Positions 35,001-40,484 are shown, counted from the stretch's first letter. The stretch: 64,000 bases of DNA from Undaria pinnatifida (GCA_012845835.1 JABAKD010000027.1:3613465-3677464), one strand, 5' to 3'. Numbers and translations: made by a program. Notes: generated by a model from the letters alone, not told the origin.

Positions 35001-35107
35001 TAAATTTTGGAAGAGAAAGAATGTGTCCCAGAGTAATTAATCTTGTGCAGCAACCGAACGGCCCACTTGGAACTAGATTTAAGGCAACTGATTGGTGCCG
35101 GGAGTAG
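1631..35107 (+). CDS. Pentatricopeptide-repeat (PPR) protein gene, 18 exons read by eye
   Basis: Spliced exons: 1631-2020, 25362-25546, 25868-25999, 26271-26466, 27374-27541, 27995-28099, 29303-29391, 30420-30678, 31307-31439, 31662-31811, 32661-32728, 32973-33188, 33437-33600, 33691-33802, 33972-34128, 34452-34498, 34689-34736, 35051-35107; about 890 codons. P-class PPR motifs are visible as repeated pairs of about 17-residue helices ending in signatures such as GVTPDAYTFN, GVVPDVISFN, GVVPSLVSYN, MKPDAISYN and AVPDIFTYT. PPR proteins of this class bind organellar RNA and act in its processing, stability or translation. The N-terminus is rich in Ser, Ala, Arg and His with few acidic residues, as expected for an organelle-targeting presequence (inference). 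Most junctions keep frame and join motif halves exactly. The exon 2/3 and 11/12 junctions and the last four exons are the least certain. Intron 1 is about 23.3 kb; the others are about 90-1800 nt. Confidence 0.85.
2440..3640. repeat. Minisatellite with CTGAGTTAT core, two blocks
   Basis: Blocks at about 2440-2960 and 3225-3640 are built from units of about 50-55 bases: CATAACTGAGTTATCGTC, TTTAACTCACCCCC and GGAGTGTGCA. The intervening 2960-3225 is non-repetitive. Open frames across it are repeat artefacts. Confidence 0.85.
3650..5320. other. Intronic spacer without recognised genes
   Basis: Holds a GC-rich hairpin at 3890-3925, a segment at 4200-4290 resembling bases 20-75, and otherwise unremarkable sequence. 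Reading frames here are short and compositionally non-coding. Confidence 0.5.
3890..3925. repeat. GC-rich hairpin element, copy 1
   Basis: GGCGGGC-TGAC-GCCCGCC (3901-3918) forms a 7-bp stem with a 4-base loop, embedded in CGCCGCCCGC .. TGCGGCTCCGCG. Related elements occur at 8511, 8890 and 48093. Confidence 0.5.
5330..6080 (+). repeat. Tandem satellite, about 335-340 bp unit, just over two copies
   Basis: The landmark GACCTGKCAAGACCC.. recurs at about 5341, 5673 and 6014, and ATATGCCGGATACCTGTAT recurs at 5440 and 5788. The copies differ by scattered substitutions and small indels. Open frames inside it are not conserved as protein. Confidence 0.75.
6565..6955. repeat. Inverted repeat pair (foldback), arms about 90 bp
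   Basis: 6575-6662 (TTGTGGTGCTTGCTGGGCTG..) is repeated in inverse at about 6862-6950 with some 85-90% identity. The spacer is about 200 bases. Confidence 0.6.
7360..8240 (+). repeat. Dispersed repeat ending in GTGCCGTGC low-complexity blocks
   Basis: 7380-7700 matches the inverse of about 49850-50110 (shared CAACACGATTTTGAACTTTT, CGGTCCAGCTTTA and CAGCACCCCA segments). Blocks of GTGCCGTGCGGT-type heptamers lie at 7690-7790, 7915-7965 and 8130-8205, each after CAGCTCAG repeats. The sequence is non-coding despite long open frames. Confidence 0.65.
8511..8545. repeat. GC-rich hairpin element, copy 2
   Basis: GCGGGCAGC-GTCA-GCCGCCCGC (one mismatch in a 9-bp stem) is followed by a second hairpin, AGGGC-GTA-GCCCT. 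The upstream CCTTGCGC.AGCGTAGCG is shared with copy 3. Confidence 0.6.
8876..8925. repeat. GC-rich hairpin element, copy 3
   Basis: GCGGGCGGC-GTCA-GCCGCCCGC is a perfect 9-bp stem at 8890-8911, ending in GGAGCGGAGCCCTTGTATA. The end matches, in inverse, the left side of the copy near 48085. Confidence 0.65.
8945..9275 (-). mobile_element. tRNA-derived SINE (family A), best-preserved copy
   Basis: Read on the minus strand, the head CCCCGGTGGTCTAGTGGTTA carries a good Pol III box A (9256-9243). Box B GCTCGATTCCC starts 44 bases later (9212), the spacing of an ordinary tRNA. The body of about 230 bases is shared with 48915-49245 and partly with 49425-49620, including AACTCAGATCCGGGGTCACA in its plus-strand form. 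Confidence 0.75.
9290..9980. other. Intronic spacer, nothing recognised
   Basis: Moderately GC-rich sequence with no splice-bounded coding segment, repeat or motif that I could support. Confidence 0.4.
10030..10445 (+). repeat. Imperfect tandem duplication with CAG/CAC runs, about 270-bp unit
   Basis: CACCACCACCACCAGACTACAACAC and the following segment at 10045-10110 recur as CACCACCACCACCACGG.. GACTACAACACCAGCAAG at 10300-10360. Both copies are followed by a related TCGAAGTC/TTCAAAGTC stretch. Confidence 0.5.
10600..11500 (+). mobile_element. Ty3-type retroelement fragment: primer-site-like region and gag with zinc knuckle
   Basis: A TGGCATCAGCTCC sequence near 10648, resembling an initiator-Met primer site, is followed by a gag-like frame: TEVVRPDGRRYTLKHGDVLV.., broken by a stop/frameshift near 10830, then KQQRDQAVIQANDAVRRQ. 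A CCHC knuckle reads CFVCVKQGHKQRDC at about 11053-11095, then a Gln/Ser/Pro-rich tail. Further frame changes follow. The knuckle is the nucleic-acid-binding end of Gag. No pol follows, so the element is truncated. Confidence 0.65.
11866..12200 (-). pseudogene. Retrotransposon gag N-terminal fragment, frameshifted
   Basis: On the minus strand LQQQEEHERRALTESILQAG in one frame continues, after a shift, as KPEIKVTIGGDRPPRLGG and NTLEDMREFLVAYSEYEQQM in another. The composition and the PEIKV..FLVAY pattern resemble the start of stramenopile-type Ty3 Gag proteins. It faces the plus-strand gag fragment at 10.7-11.5 kb. Confidence 0.5.
12240..12320 (+). repeat. Second copy of the primer-site-like region
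   Basis: TGTACCGATTCGCGCAACCG and TGGTATCAGCTCCGAGGAC match 10598-10660 closely. They suggest the leader of another, otherwise lost, copy of the same element. Confidence 0.45.
12950..13430. repeat. Dispersed repeat copy 1 with a long GC hairpin
   Basis: Matches 17040-17480 with insertions: shared CCCCTTCCTGCTGCARTTGG, CGAGGGCTTGACGGCT, GGTGTTGTCAGCT and GTCAGCTGGGCGGGG segments. It contains a 15-bp perfect stem (13106-13120 with 13134-13148). Its left edge overlaps sequence that is LINE-like in the second copy. Confidence 0.6.
13461..14120 (+). repeat. Tandem duplication, about 202-bp unit, plus a third partial copy
   Basis: CCTCGCCACGTCTCAAAA starts units at 13461 and 13663. Each holds GGGCCTGYACGGGCCCATGG (partly palindromic) and CCCCACCTCCCCGCTCGG. 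A degenerate third copy lies at about 13918-14120. Confidence 0.75.
14170..14350 (+). repeat. Tandem duplication around GGTAGCTGGACAGCTA
   Basis: GGTAGCTGGACAGCTA and GCGGCTGTCGTCGTGA occur at 14195-14235 and again at 14300-14345. The unit is about 110 bases. Confidence 0.6.
14640..15515 (-). mobile_element. LINE fragment, RT C-terminal region with CCHC-type motif
   Basis: Minus-strand segments read TVLRA/IVLRAKLGMYPHKTNR, then RLPAIVDRAVWGNISKGRAG, then KMYLHGPMDYAKKLKLRFRV, then CPCGTTLESR and, one frame over, HIVGKCEIHKEERDALEEK. They finish with a Trp/Lys-rich tail (FLCDIWKKRDERPNVGG). This order (RT thumb region, helical spacer, C-x-C..H-x4-C zinc motif) is that of non-LTR retrotransposon ORF2 C-termini. 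Several frameshifts show it is dead. Confidence 0.65.
15516..16690. repeat. Simple-repeat-rich insertion within the LINE remains
   Basis: Contains CAGCAGTACGTACAGCAG clusters, CCCACCCACC runs and a GC-rich patch at 16440-16640. The two LINE pieces either side are consecutive parts of the same protein (..LGCSRTTSN / STTSIVLRAK..), so this segment was probably inserted. Confidence 0.5.
16691..17043 (-). mobile_element. LINE fragment, RT region upstream of 14640-15515
   Basis: The minus strand reads VNEWKWGQDELPIVDQYTYL, GVEISKNCSWGAHIAK (the YLG block common in LINE RTs before the thumb) and, in another frame, RIDICILINVAVLRLEDAGE and HMTAAKNILGCSRTTSN. The latter continues in the other LINE piece. 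Confidence 0.6.
17044..17480. repeat. Dispersed repeat copy 2 (see 12950-13430)
   Basis: About 75-85% similar to copy 1 by eye, with the GC-rich centre diverged so that the long stem is lost. It is contiguous with LINE sequence at its left edge and may be the inner part of the same LINE family. Confidence 0.5.
17622..17900 (+). repeat. Tandem duplication, 139-bp unit, nearly identical
   Basis: AACCTACAGGGAACTATTTA starts both units, at 17622 and 17761. They run to GGAAAGCGAAAATAT with essentially no differences, so the duplication is recent. Confidence 0.85.
17995..18155 (+). repeat. Tandem duplication, about 90-bp unit
   Basis: TCAAGAACCAAGGTGCAAAA and TCGATTGTTGCT occur twice, with CAGCTCGTAC at each end. 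Confidence 0.7.
18155..18330 (+). repeat. Dispersed repeat, partner at 19170-19340
   Basis: Both copies start GTATGATATACAAGGTTCCC, share TAGAGCATGCA and TATTGGAAATGAAGG or CATCGGAAATGAAGG, and are in the same orientation. Confidence 0.7.
18350..18615 (+). repeat. Dispersed repeat, partner at 22630-22860
   Basis: Shared landmarks are TTGTAGCCTACC, CATGTACCCGGCGTATAA, CATTTGATGC and CAATCTACCCC or CAGTCTACCCC, in the same order. The copies are about 80% similar with indels. Confidence 0.65.
18620..20220. other. Intronic spacer with CAG runs and the second dispersed-repeat copy
   Basis: Short CAG/CTG runs at 18955-18985 and 19600-19622, and the 19170-19340 repeat copy. The open frame on both strands at 19535-19880 shows no recognisable domain. 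Confidence 0.4.
20220..20935 (-). pseudogene. Decayed coding region, unknown family
   Basis: On the minus strand a run beginning MGSGRRKTKTKKKAGTF near 20920 is followed, across two in-frame TGA codons and frame changes, by a charged helix-like stretch (ALERRHDGAARARNEAVAQC, then KARRSEEKLADERNKNQQKK). A later open segment reads MRDELVLVISEGAGGQLLVQ. The strong Lys/Arg/Glu/Ala bias over several hundred bases looks coding in origin. It lies just outside the pogo-like transposon inside the giant PPR intron. The source gene is not identified. Confidence 0.3.
21156..22400. mobile_element. pogo/Tigger-like Tc1-mariner transposon, non-autonomous, TA-flanked
   Basis: The left end TA-CAGTCGACCCCGCTTTAAAG and the right end CTTTAAAGCGGGGACGACTTCTG-TA are inverted repeats flanked by the TA dinucleotide expected of this superfamily. 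The GTGTCTTTAA.GCGGGGA motif recurs just inside both ends. A minus-strand frame at 21760-22140 (SEAEVRSRLEDVRSYLYANG) may be a remnant of the transposase C-terminus. At 1245 bp the element cannot encode a full transposase. Confidence 0.7.
22410..25300. other. Distal part of the giant intron
   Basis: Contains a dispersed repeat copy (22630-22860), the telomere-like tract (23396-23445) and a segment near 24110-24310 faintly related to repeats at 37700 and 50284. No coding segment is supported. Confidence 0.4.
23396..23445 (+). repeat. Interstitial telomere-like tract (TTAGGG and variants)
   Basis: About seven consecutive units mixing GGTTTGG, GGTTGGG and GGTTAGGG, ending TTAGGGTTAGGGCTAGGG. 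It is internal to the intron, so it is not a chromosome end. Confidence 0.8.
25362..25546 (+). CDS. PPR gene exon 2
   Basis: The exon begins after CTGTCAG and encodes AMRARGQFPTQHTAGAF.. through ..CFNIVVSTLVQ, completing the motif begun in exon 1 and adding another PPR. A good donor (GTAAAA at 25536) would leave the following exon out of frame. The donor at 25547 (GTAGCC) keeps frame with exon 3, so that end is given. The true end is uncertain. Confidence 0.75.
25868..25999 (+). CDS. PPR gene exon 3
   Basis: The frame reading VRRAKEADTSTINILPSQDG .. RWGVTPDAYT is clearly a PPR motif and ends at a strong donor, GTAAGT, in phase 2. The start is uncertain: an upstream A-C codon pair typical of this position lies one base out of frame, so a one-base deletion or unusual splicing is possible. 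Confidence 0.7.
26040..26250 (+). repeat. Simple-sequence region in PPR intron 3
   Basis: CTACTATTAATAGTAGTATCATAGTAG and a run of TGTACTTGT/TTGTACCTGT units. No coding content. Confidence 0.6.
26271..26466 (+). CDS. PPR gene exon 4
   Basis: Acceptor TTCTTCGCAG. The first base completes the split Thr codon so the text runs DAYT-FNIFFTAAAKQ across the junction. The exon contains an Ala/Lys-rich helix and a full PPR (LGVAPDRITVNAQI, then DEAIETFERLLDG). Donor GTGAGG, phase 0. Confidence 0.85.
27374..27541 (+). CDS. PPR gene exon 5
   Basis: Acceptor TTGTCCAG and donor GTAGGC, both phase 0, 56 codons. It carries one and a half PPR motifs: GVVPDVISFNVGMAAF, KAFELLDEMGRRGICP and ADTFNSILTGMTK. 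Confidence 0.88.
27995..28099 (+). CDS. PPR gene exon 6
   Basis: Acceptor TTTTACAG and donor GTGAGA, 35 codons, phase 0 at both ends. It reads AGDTLGVIDVFNKYL .. NGVVPSLVSYNL, the second half of one PPR motif and the start of the next. Confidence 0.85.
29303..29391 (+). CDS. PPR gene exon 7
   Basis: Acceptor TTGCCCAG and donor GTGAGT. It encodes VLQALCLENDKAQARLVI.. and ..MRKRNIKPD, and stops two bases into an Asn or Lys codon, in phase with exon 8. Confidence 0.82.
30420..30678 (+). CDS. PPR gene exon 8
   Basis: Acceptor ACGCCACAG. The first base completes Asn, giving KPDN-ITLTALVRL. Two PPR motifs follow (KLRIKPSLAFLNSCIRAL and NMKPDAISYNSLIYALVQ). The proposed donor is GTGGGT after ..EPWVFE, phase 0. 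Confidence 0.82.
31307..31439 (+). CDS. PPR gene exon 9 (linker)
   Basis: Acceptor CTTTTCAG. It reads VIQKKDLTNGRRKSVAVSP .. RRELLPSR with donor GTGAGA in phase 1, in register with exon 10. The composition is polar and repeat-free, so this is a spacer between PPR blocks. Confidence 0.7.
31662..31811 (+). CDS. PPR gene exon 10
   Basis: Acceptor TTTTGCAG. It encodes AEAALLLLEEMKVSAGD and GAVPDIFTYTTVISGMARAE, a clear PPR. The donor is either GTGGTG at 31812 (phase 1, used here) or GTGTGA at 31821. Confidence 0.78.
32661..32728 (+). CDS. PPR gene exon 11 (boundaries tentative)
   Basis: The frame TALRKSLVHLYASMGRTG is a typical PPR first helix. The acceptor CCCTCAAG in phase 1 matches exon 10. 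The donor GTGTTT at 32729 is chosen only because it keeps frame with exon 12; GTTGTT at 32716 is the alternative. Confidence 0.55.
32973..33188 (+). CDS. PPR gene exon 12
   Basis: Acceptor AAAATTCAG and donor GTGAGC give 72 codons, phase 0. The first half is polar; the second reads STEMCKQLYTEAVDRGIRV and NGKLCNAVMVGF, a PPR motif. Confidence 0.7.
33437..33600 (+). CDS. PPR gene exon 13
   Basis: Acceptor CCTTGGCAG and donor GTGAGT after CAT GT (phase 2). It encodes AVSFWRQHIRSALRPVSS, an acidic spacer, then KRKSDLFSAYCGLLHV, which continues in exon 14. Confidence 0.78.
33691..33802 (+). CDS. PPR gene exon 14
   Basis: Acceptor GTGCTGCAG. The first base completes the Val codon (HV-CGRAQRPDAAMKVVYALR). 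It carries the PPR signature DKITPSATLSNSYFKAKK. Donor GTGTGT, phase 0. Confidence 0.82.
33972..34128 (+). CDS. PPR gene exon 15
   Basis: Acceptor CCCCTGGCAG, reading DGKQLEDKTRSSRAPFRVMQ and onwards. Without splicing the frame stops at TGA 34134-34136, which may be the real end. The weak donor GTTTTT at 34129 (phase 1) joins in frame to exon 16 and is preferred because three further short exons then read through. Confidence 0.65.
34452..34498 (+). CDS. PPR gene exon 16 (tentative)
   Basis: A short open segment, VAGRAVFAEDVLDHH, between an AGAG acceptor context and donor GTGACT. It is in phase with exons 15 and 17. No motif is recognised. Confidence 0.45.
34689..34736 (+). CDS. PPR gene exon 17 (tentative)
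   Basis: Acceptor CAACCTTCAG, 16 codons reading AVALDFKARPVLILPH, donor GTATGT, phase 0 at both ends. The splice sites are good and the residues look coding. Confidence 0.5.
35051..35107 (+). CDS. PPR gene terminal exon 18 (tentative)
   Basis: Acceptor CTTGTGCAG, then QPNGPLGTRFKATDWCRE and stop TAG at 35105-35107. It is in phase with exon 17. A different frame stays open past 35400 and was not used. Confidence 0.45.
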   Translation, partial: QPNGPLGTRFKATDWCRE

Positions 35108-35109
35108 TT

Positions 35110-36900
35110 CTTCATACGCTGGAGGCCAACGAGGGTATGCGTGCACATGGGATGACTCGGGACTCACGGGGTGGAGCGTATGTGGACGCCGTAGGGCTCA
35201 CCCGCGGCAGGAGCCACGCGATACCGCCATGGCTTGACCTGGAGGCTCACGAGGCAAAATACTTTGGGTTGCGAACGAGGCTCTGGCGATACATATTCTG
35301 GCACAAGTGCGGCACCGATGTTCGTAGAAGTTTCAGTAGCCTTCGTCGAGCCACGAGGGCAATATTACAACTTCTAGATCTGTCCCCACGGTGCCATTTG
35401 GATGGCTAGCACCGTCTTCTGTGAGGCTTGTCTTGCGATACATTTGTGTGTGAAGCTGTTCTCTTGTCAGGAGCAATCGCTGCCTACATGACGGTACCCC
35501 TGCCCTAGAGTCGAGCTGCACGGCCCCGAAGCAAGAGTCAGTTGAGCTATTTTTTGTTTGGGTCGGTTACCCAGAATTCATCAGTTTACATCGGACACTA
35601 AACAGGTTGAATGAAACGAAGGAATGTGAAAAGCCCTCCTTCCATTCCAACCGTTCCAGCAAGGTCGAAATAAGTTAAAACACACCCTGACAACTGCTTG
35701 TCCAGAATGCTTTTGAGGGTGAACCTTTCGCGACCCGGAACATAAACGTGCGAATCGTGCGGGACATGACGAATACGAAATATTTGAAGGGTTACAATTT
35801 TCTAGTAGGCACACGCTATGTTGCCATCTGGTTCAGAGCCACTGTACTATTGTGATGGAGACCATACTCCTCGTGAACCCCTTTAGACCTGCACTCACAT
35901 TTTTGGGGACGAAGTTGATTTTTTTTTCTTGTGTGGGATGCTTTTCGCAGTTCTTAAGAGGTTAACGGTGAACTGGGCGTTACTCGGAAGCGCAGGTAGC
36001 TTGTCGAACCCCAACGTTTACGCAACATGCTTGTTGGCCTCTCAAGCGACAGTTGTCTTCAGAAGTGGGTCCACGATGGCACTTTGTCGTCGCTTCACAC
36101 CTTGGGATTGCCAGAAGAACCTGCGTGTCGCGAAAACATTGTTCGGGCGTATCGGAGTTTCACTCTACCCCATGGTGTACGCTGACTGGACACACGGCGT
36201 AGGGCGAGCAACGTTCAAGCGCTCGAGCCAAAGGTGCTCGTCCAGGTGACACACTCTTGTGAGACATCATTATAATTATATCACGTTGGGACAGAGTCCC
36301 GCCGTAAGAGTTTACACGGGTTGCCATTTGGGTACGTTGCGCGACGTTGTCGCGAAACCAGAACCTCAATACGTTGGGTCGACGGACACAAGGTATCGCA
36401 ACGAGAAGACACCTTGTTTGTGAGACCTCCTGTTTGGAACTTTACACAACGTGTGTGATGTTGTCGGCAGGTTTTAGGTGTTGCAACGCCCGTTTTTTTT
36501 TTTGTACGTGTCCAGCCAGGGGCTAGGGGGATATACTAGAATAAAGTGTGGATAATTAATAAAATGGGGGTAGGGTTGATTTCATTTTACATGCATAGAT
36601 TATACGGTGGCTATTCTAAAACCCATGATGCACTTTTTTATGGCGTTTAGTGTAATATACTAAATAAAACCCCTGCAGGTAAACATTAAAGATCAAAGCC
36701 TAGTTTATTTGACTGAAAATTATCTTGATAAATACTGTAGTGCGTATGTATATGATACCCCAGTATTATTTTTCTTGTTTTGTCAGAAATCGCGTTTTAC
36801 ACAGGTTTTGCGCTATCTAGCTTATGCGCTTATATATACTATGTAACTAGGTGGTGATGACAACTCTGGAGTAAGCATCAGTCAAACTGAGCTGCTTCGT
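35110..36900. other. Region downstream of the PPR gene
   Basis: A TTG-started open frame at 35092-35409 and another at 35929-36249 lack splice-supported coding evidence or recognised domains. 36480-36850 is AT-rich. The PPR polyadenylation site is probably early in this interval; no convincing signal was singled out. Confidence 0.35.
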
Positions 36901-37089
36901 TGCAAAAGTTGTTTGTTTCTTCGGGGTGCAGCAGCGTTTGCACGATTTTTATTTTTGGTGAGTATCTTCTGCTGGAGTACTATTTTCGGGCCAAGATTGC
37001 CGACGAAACAAATGATGAAAATTATACTTCGAATTATTGGATTTCGCTTTTGTTATTTTCTTCATATCGAGGAAAGGGGGCATTGTTCT

Positions 37090-37419
37090 TCAACTATGCG
37101 AGAAACCATAATAACGTCGCAAGTCACACAACATCCTGCTGGTGAACACCGACGAGAGTAGACCAGAGCGACGGCTTGCGTCGTCGCGTACACGCCGCCA
37201 CCAGCCTCTATTTTCTTTGGCGGCCCAGGCTAGGAAGCTATCACCCTCACGATCTTTTCGGTGGGCGGTTGGAGCCCAAAACGCTGCGCGCGGAGCAGCG
37301 ACGGCGATGGAGCTATCGAAGTCCTGAGCGAATGCTCGTGTTTTTGGCCCACTGGGTCGGTTTCGTGCGGCTTGGTCGATGGAGCTGGTTGAAAAACAAA
37401 TTAGGAACGCTGTCGCCAT
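37090..37419 (-). CDS. Hypothetical ORF, 109 codons, ATG start
   Basis: Opens ATGGCGACAGCG on the minus strand. The product is rich in Arg, Ala, Ser and Trp, with an early hydrophobic stretch (MATAFLICFSTSS) that could be a targeting sequence. The opposite strand is also open in two frames, so this may be chance in a GC-rich patch. It could be a first exon; no partner exon was found. Confidence 0.2.
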   Translation of the reverse strand: MATAFLICFSTSSIDQAARNRPSGPKTRAFAQDFDSSIAVAAPRAAFWAPTAHRKDREGDSFLAWAAKENRGWWRRVRDDASRRSGLLSSVFTSRMLCDLRRYYGFSHS

Positions 37420-37694
37420 GGTGATTTTGAGGTGCCACCGCGGGGGTACGATATGCTATGGTCTGTGGACGTATTGCCCCCGCCCTCTCGTTGAGATTGG
37501 CGTTTTATCGTCTCAATCGTGGTTGTCGACATAACCCAAAATGGCCCAGGCTGCCCTGGGTGTTGTCCCAGCATGAACATGCCACGTCAAGTTGGGCCAA
37601 CTTCCCAGCTTGGATTTAATATTCAGGCGAAATACTATAGGAAAAAAACATAAACAAAACCAAAAGTGGTACACCCATATATAATAGCTGACGC

Positions 37695-37925
37695 AATTCA
37701 TGCCTCCACCAAAAAAATATAAACAGTGAAATCGGGAGTCAGCCTACGATGTGCCAGGTCTATACTGGTACATACGTCGCACTACTCACGCCTGAAAAAA
37801 CCGACAAAACCGCTTGCCACCCAGAAAAAACTACAACATATATATTACACGAGGTATCTGTCACTATGCATACGCACGCCAGATTCAAGTCAATTGGGAA
37901 AAAGAAAAGAAAAGAAAAAAACAAG
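37695..37925 (+). repeat. Dispersed repeat, partner at 50284-50500
   Basis: ATGCCTCCACCA, GGGAGTCAG.CTACGATG, GCCAGGTC.ATAC.GGT and ACCGCTTGCCAC occur in both, in the same order and orientation, about 80% similar. Confidence 0.7.
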
Positions 37926-37935
37926 GAAATAAAGC

Positions 37936-38092
37936 AAAAAAGGAAAGGAAAGGAAAAGAAAAGAAAAGAAAAGAAAAGAAAAGAAAAGAAAAGAAAAGAA
38001 AAGAAAAGAAAAGAAAAGAAAAGAAAAGAAAAGAAAAGAAAAGAAAAGAAAAGAAAAGAAAAGAAAAGAAAAGAAAAGAAAAGAAAAGAAAA
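37936..38092 (+). repeat. (AAAAG)n microsatellite, about 30 units
   Basis: An almost uninterrupted AAAAG/GAAAA pentanucleotide array; the Lys/Glu-rich and Phe/Ser/Leu-rich open frames across it are artefacts. Confidence 0.95.
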
Positions 38093-38338
38093 GCGAAGAC
38101 AAGAAAGCGAAGCAAGGAAAGGAAAAAAAAAAAAACACCGCACTAGAGGACGCTATGAACTGACTAAAGACGGCATTGGGCTCATAGAGGGTATTAAGTG
38201 TACCAATGGCACTGGGGAGAGAACACAACAAGGCGAAGGAGTCAGGGCGGCGTTACGCTAACTTGTAACGGCCATTGGTAGGCCACAAGCTTCAGGACGA
38301 GGATGGCCAGACCCAGACCTCAGTCTTTTGGGCGGGAC

Positions 38339-38382
38339 GCCCCCCCCCCCCCCCCCCCCCCGCCCCCCCCCCCCCCCCCCCC
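38339..38382 (+). repeat. Long C tract
   Basis: About 44 bases, all C except one G. The length is likely unreliable in assembly. A C/T-rich segment follows to about 38420. Confidence 0.9.
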
Positions 38383-38763
38383 TCTCCCCTTCCTCCCTCC
38401 CTCCTCCCCTGCCTCCCTTCCCCCGACCGCTTAGAGATGCCGACGGTGAATGGCGCTGCCGCGGCCTTTGCGTGGCGCTCTGCAGCTATGAATCTCTCCG
38501 TGCCATACCATTTCCGCATGAATAACTGCTCCCTCCTCTACCCGTCGAAACCATCTGCCGGCCTTCTGTGGATCCTTTCGCCACCCTTCGAACTTCATTT
38601 CAAAGGCCGACATATCCTCCTTCAGGTGCGCATCATCCAGTCCTTATCTTACAGCCCTTACCCCCAACAAGCTCCCCAAACATCACCCTCTGTGGCAGAC
38701 GCTCCGCCCCATACGTGCTACGAATCCTGCAGACAATATCCTCCGTTTGCACAATACCGCCTG

Positions 38764-38852
38764 TTGGTTATATAGCACTACCCACCGACCCACGTAGGCG
38801 ATCCACGTAGTCACGTGACTACGTGATTCAGTGGATAGTGCTATATAACCAA
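38764..38852. repeat. Nested palindrome / cruciform-forming element
   Basis: Outer arms TTGGTTATATAGCACTA.CCAC and GTGG.TAGTGCTATATAACCAA pair over 22 bp with one mismatch. Inside sits a perfect 22-bp palindrome at 38804-38825 centred on CACGTG. It lies about 490 bases from the recombinase end of the DIRS-like element. Confidence 0.8.
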
Positions 38853-39039
38853 CAAAATATATGTTTGCGAGTCCGTCAATTGACTCTCACCGACTTCGTA
38901 ACAGGGATCTTCGGGGCTCTTCCCATGCCACGCTCTACCGTAGTACTCAGGAGCAAACTATCATAACCATTCACGTCTCCAGCGCGCACGCTCGCAAACA
39001 CGTTATTTTTTCTTTTTTTTTCCCGGAAAAAAGCGGAAA

Positions 39040-39095
39040 TATGAAGTCGGTGGGATTCGAACCCACGACATATATATTTTTTGTTTGTTATATTT
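39040..39095 (-). repeat. tRNA T-arm-like sequence, probably SINE-derived
   Basis: The minus strand reads GTCGTGGGTTCGAATCCCAC, a perfect T-stem/loop and box B. The upstream sequence is AT-rich without D or anticodon arms, but its ACAAACAA and GTCGTGGGTTC spacing resembles the units at 47161-47736. Confidence 0.45.
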
Positions 39096-39338
39096 GGCTC
39101 AAGAATTGTGGTGTTAATTTTACGCAGTAAAAGAATACCTGCGAATACATAACGAGGGAACAATGGGATATTATGCTCCCAGACAAACAAATACCTCGGA
39201 CTAACCGGCTTCTTACTTTACGTCTTGGCCCGTTACCCGGGAAAAACGGTGCAACTGGCCATAGCCTTCTCCATTGGGAAGCCCGATAATCTCTAAAAGC
39301 ATAAACTATTACTTTAGTTTCTTTTTCTTATAGTTACC

Positions 39339-40484
39339 TTACCTTGTCAGCGCTTCTGACACAAACTCAGCTCCCTCACTTCCTGCTCTTACATAGACCA
39401 TGAATGTCAGGGACTTCCATCTACCTGCTCTTTGGATGAATCTGAATATCTGATGCACCTTGGGCGGCTATAGCTGAATGGCCCCTCCGATCCTGCGTGA
39501 GTGTAGCGCGTGCTGGACCGAATCTCTACCCAATCTACCTACCATCCGTCTCAACGCCTTCGTTGCCATCGTGCGCGTGGCCACCGTCCCATCCGGTCAC
39601 CGACTGTGAATCTACATCAGAGGTGCTGATCCATCCAACTCTGGACAAATGCCCAGAAGATCCAACAGAATTTCCAGCGCCCCGTTATTCTTCTCATCTC
39701 TAACCCCTTCATTCCCAATCACTAGTCTGGTCCTTGTCACGATTGCTCCCAACCTTTTGTTGTCTGATTTTGACGCCTGGAACGTCACTTCTACTCTGTC
39801 TGCGGTTCTCCTGTATCTTCCCACGGGAGTTGGAAAGCTCCGGCAAAGAAAAACAATCTCTCCTAGTGAGGCAGAAGTCAGGGTGCACGAGTCCGTTACC
39901 GTAGGCCTAAATTTCAGAGGCTTGACACAAAAGATAAAATGACAAAGCAAGTTCGCGCCAGATTACTGATCCCTCCGGCCCTACCTCGATGACCCTATCC
40001 ATCGCTTCTGTTAACATGCTCCACGTGAGTGGCATCCTAACCCGGGGGCGTACAATCAGACTTTCCGTGCGATCTATCGATGCCTTTTCCTACCGCTCGC
40101 ACCATGCAGTGGGACGTAGGCAACTCCCACTCCGCAAACATTTTGTGGAAATACTTAATCGCGGCTAAATATCCTCGGATCGTTTGACTTTGGTTTTTGA
40201 ACAAAGCATCGCAGAGCCATGGAATTTATCAACGCTTTTACTGCTGCGTCTATCCCATCCTTTTCTGCCAACCAAGAACTCTTGCCTTCTATCGCTCTCA
40301 TGCGGCACCAGCTTTGCCATTTCGACCAGTACACCTTCTGTGTGCTTCCTCCAACCGAGGCTAACGCGAGGGTCTCGACCAGTTTGCCCACTTCGTCCGC
40401 ATTTCCTCCCTCTCCAGCATGTGTTCCTGCTTGGCGAGGTTGGCGCATATTCATGTTCTTGCATTTCATGTCATGGCGTTCCAT
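39339..40484 (-). pseudogene. Tyrosine recombinase of the DIRS-like element
   Basis: The N-terminal core-binding region at 40484-40155 reads ALASVGGSTQKVYWSKWQSW. The catalytic domain follows in other frames: VEVTFQASKSDNKRLGAIVT at about 39780, then HSRRIGGAIQL (the H-x-x-R box), a TAG, and FIQRAGRWKSLTFMVYVRAG, in which the tyrosine of VYVR is the expected nucleophile. It ends EALTR-stop. Confidence 0.7.

Noticed and set aside
35092-35409. SMR-like domain following the PPR exons
   Set aside because: Words such as VVLHTLEA and LDLEAH suggested it, but the conserved core could not be aligned and the frame needs a shift.
37749-38261. 170-codon Lys/Glu-rich open frame and the opposing Phe/Ser/Leu-rich frames
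   Set aside because: They are translations of the AAAAG microsatellite in different frames.
39040-39095. tRNA gene suggested by a perfect T-arm on the minus strand
   Set aside because: No D arm, anticodon arm or acceptor pairing could be built upstream. The sequence there is AT-rich and resembles a decayed SINE head.
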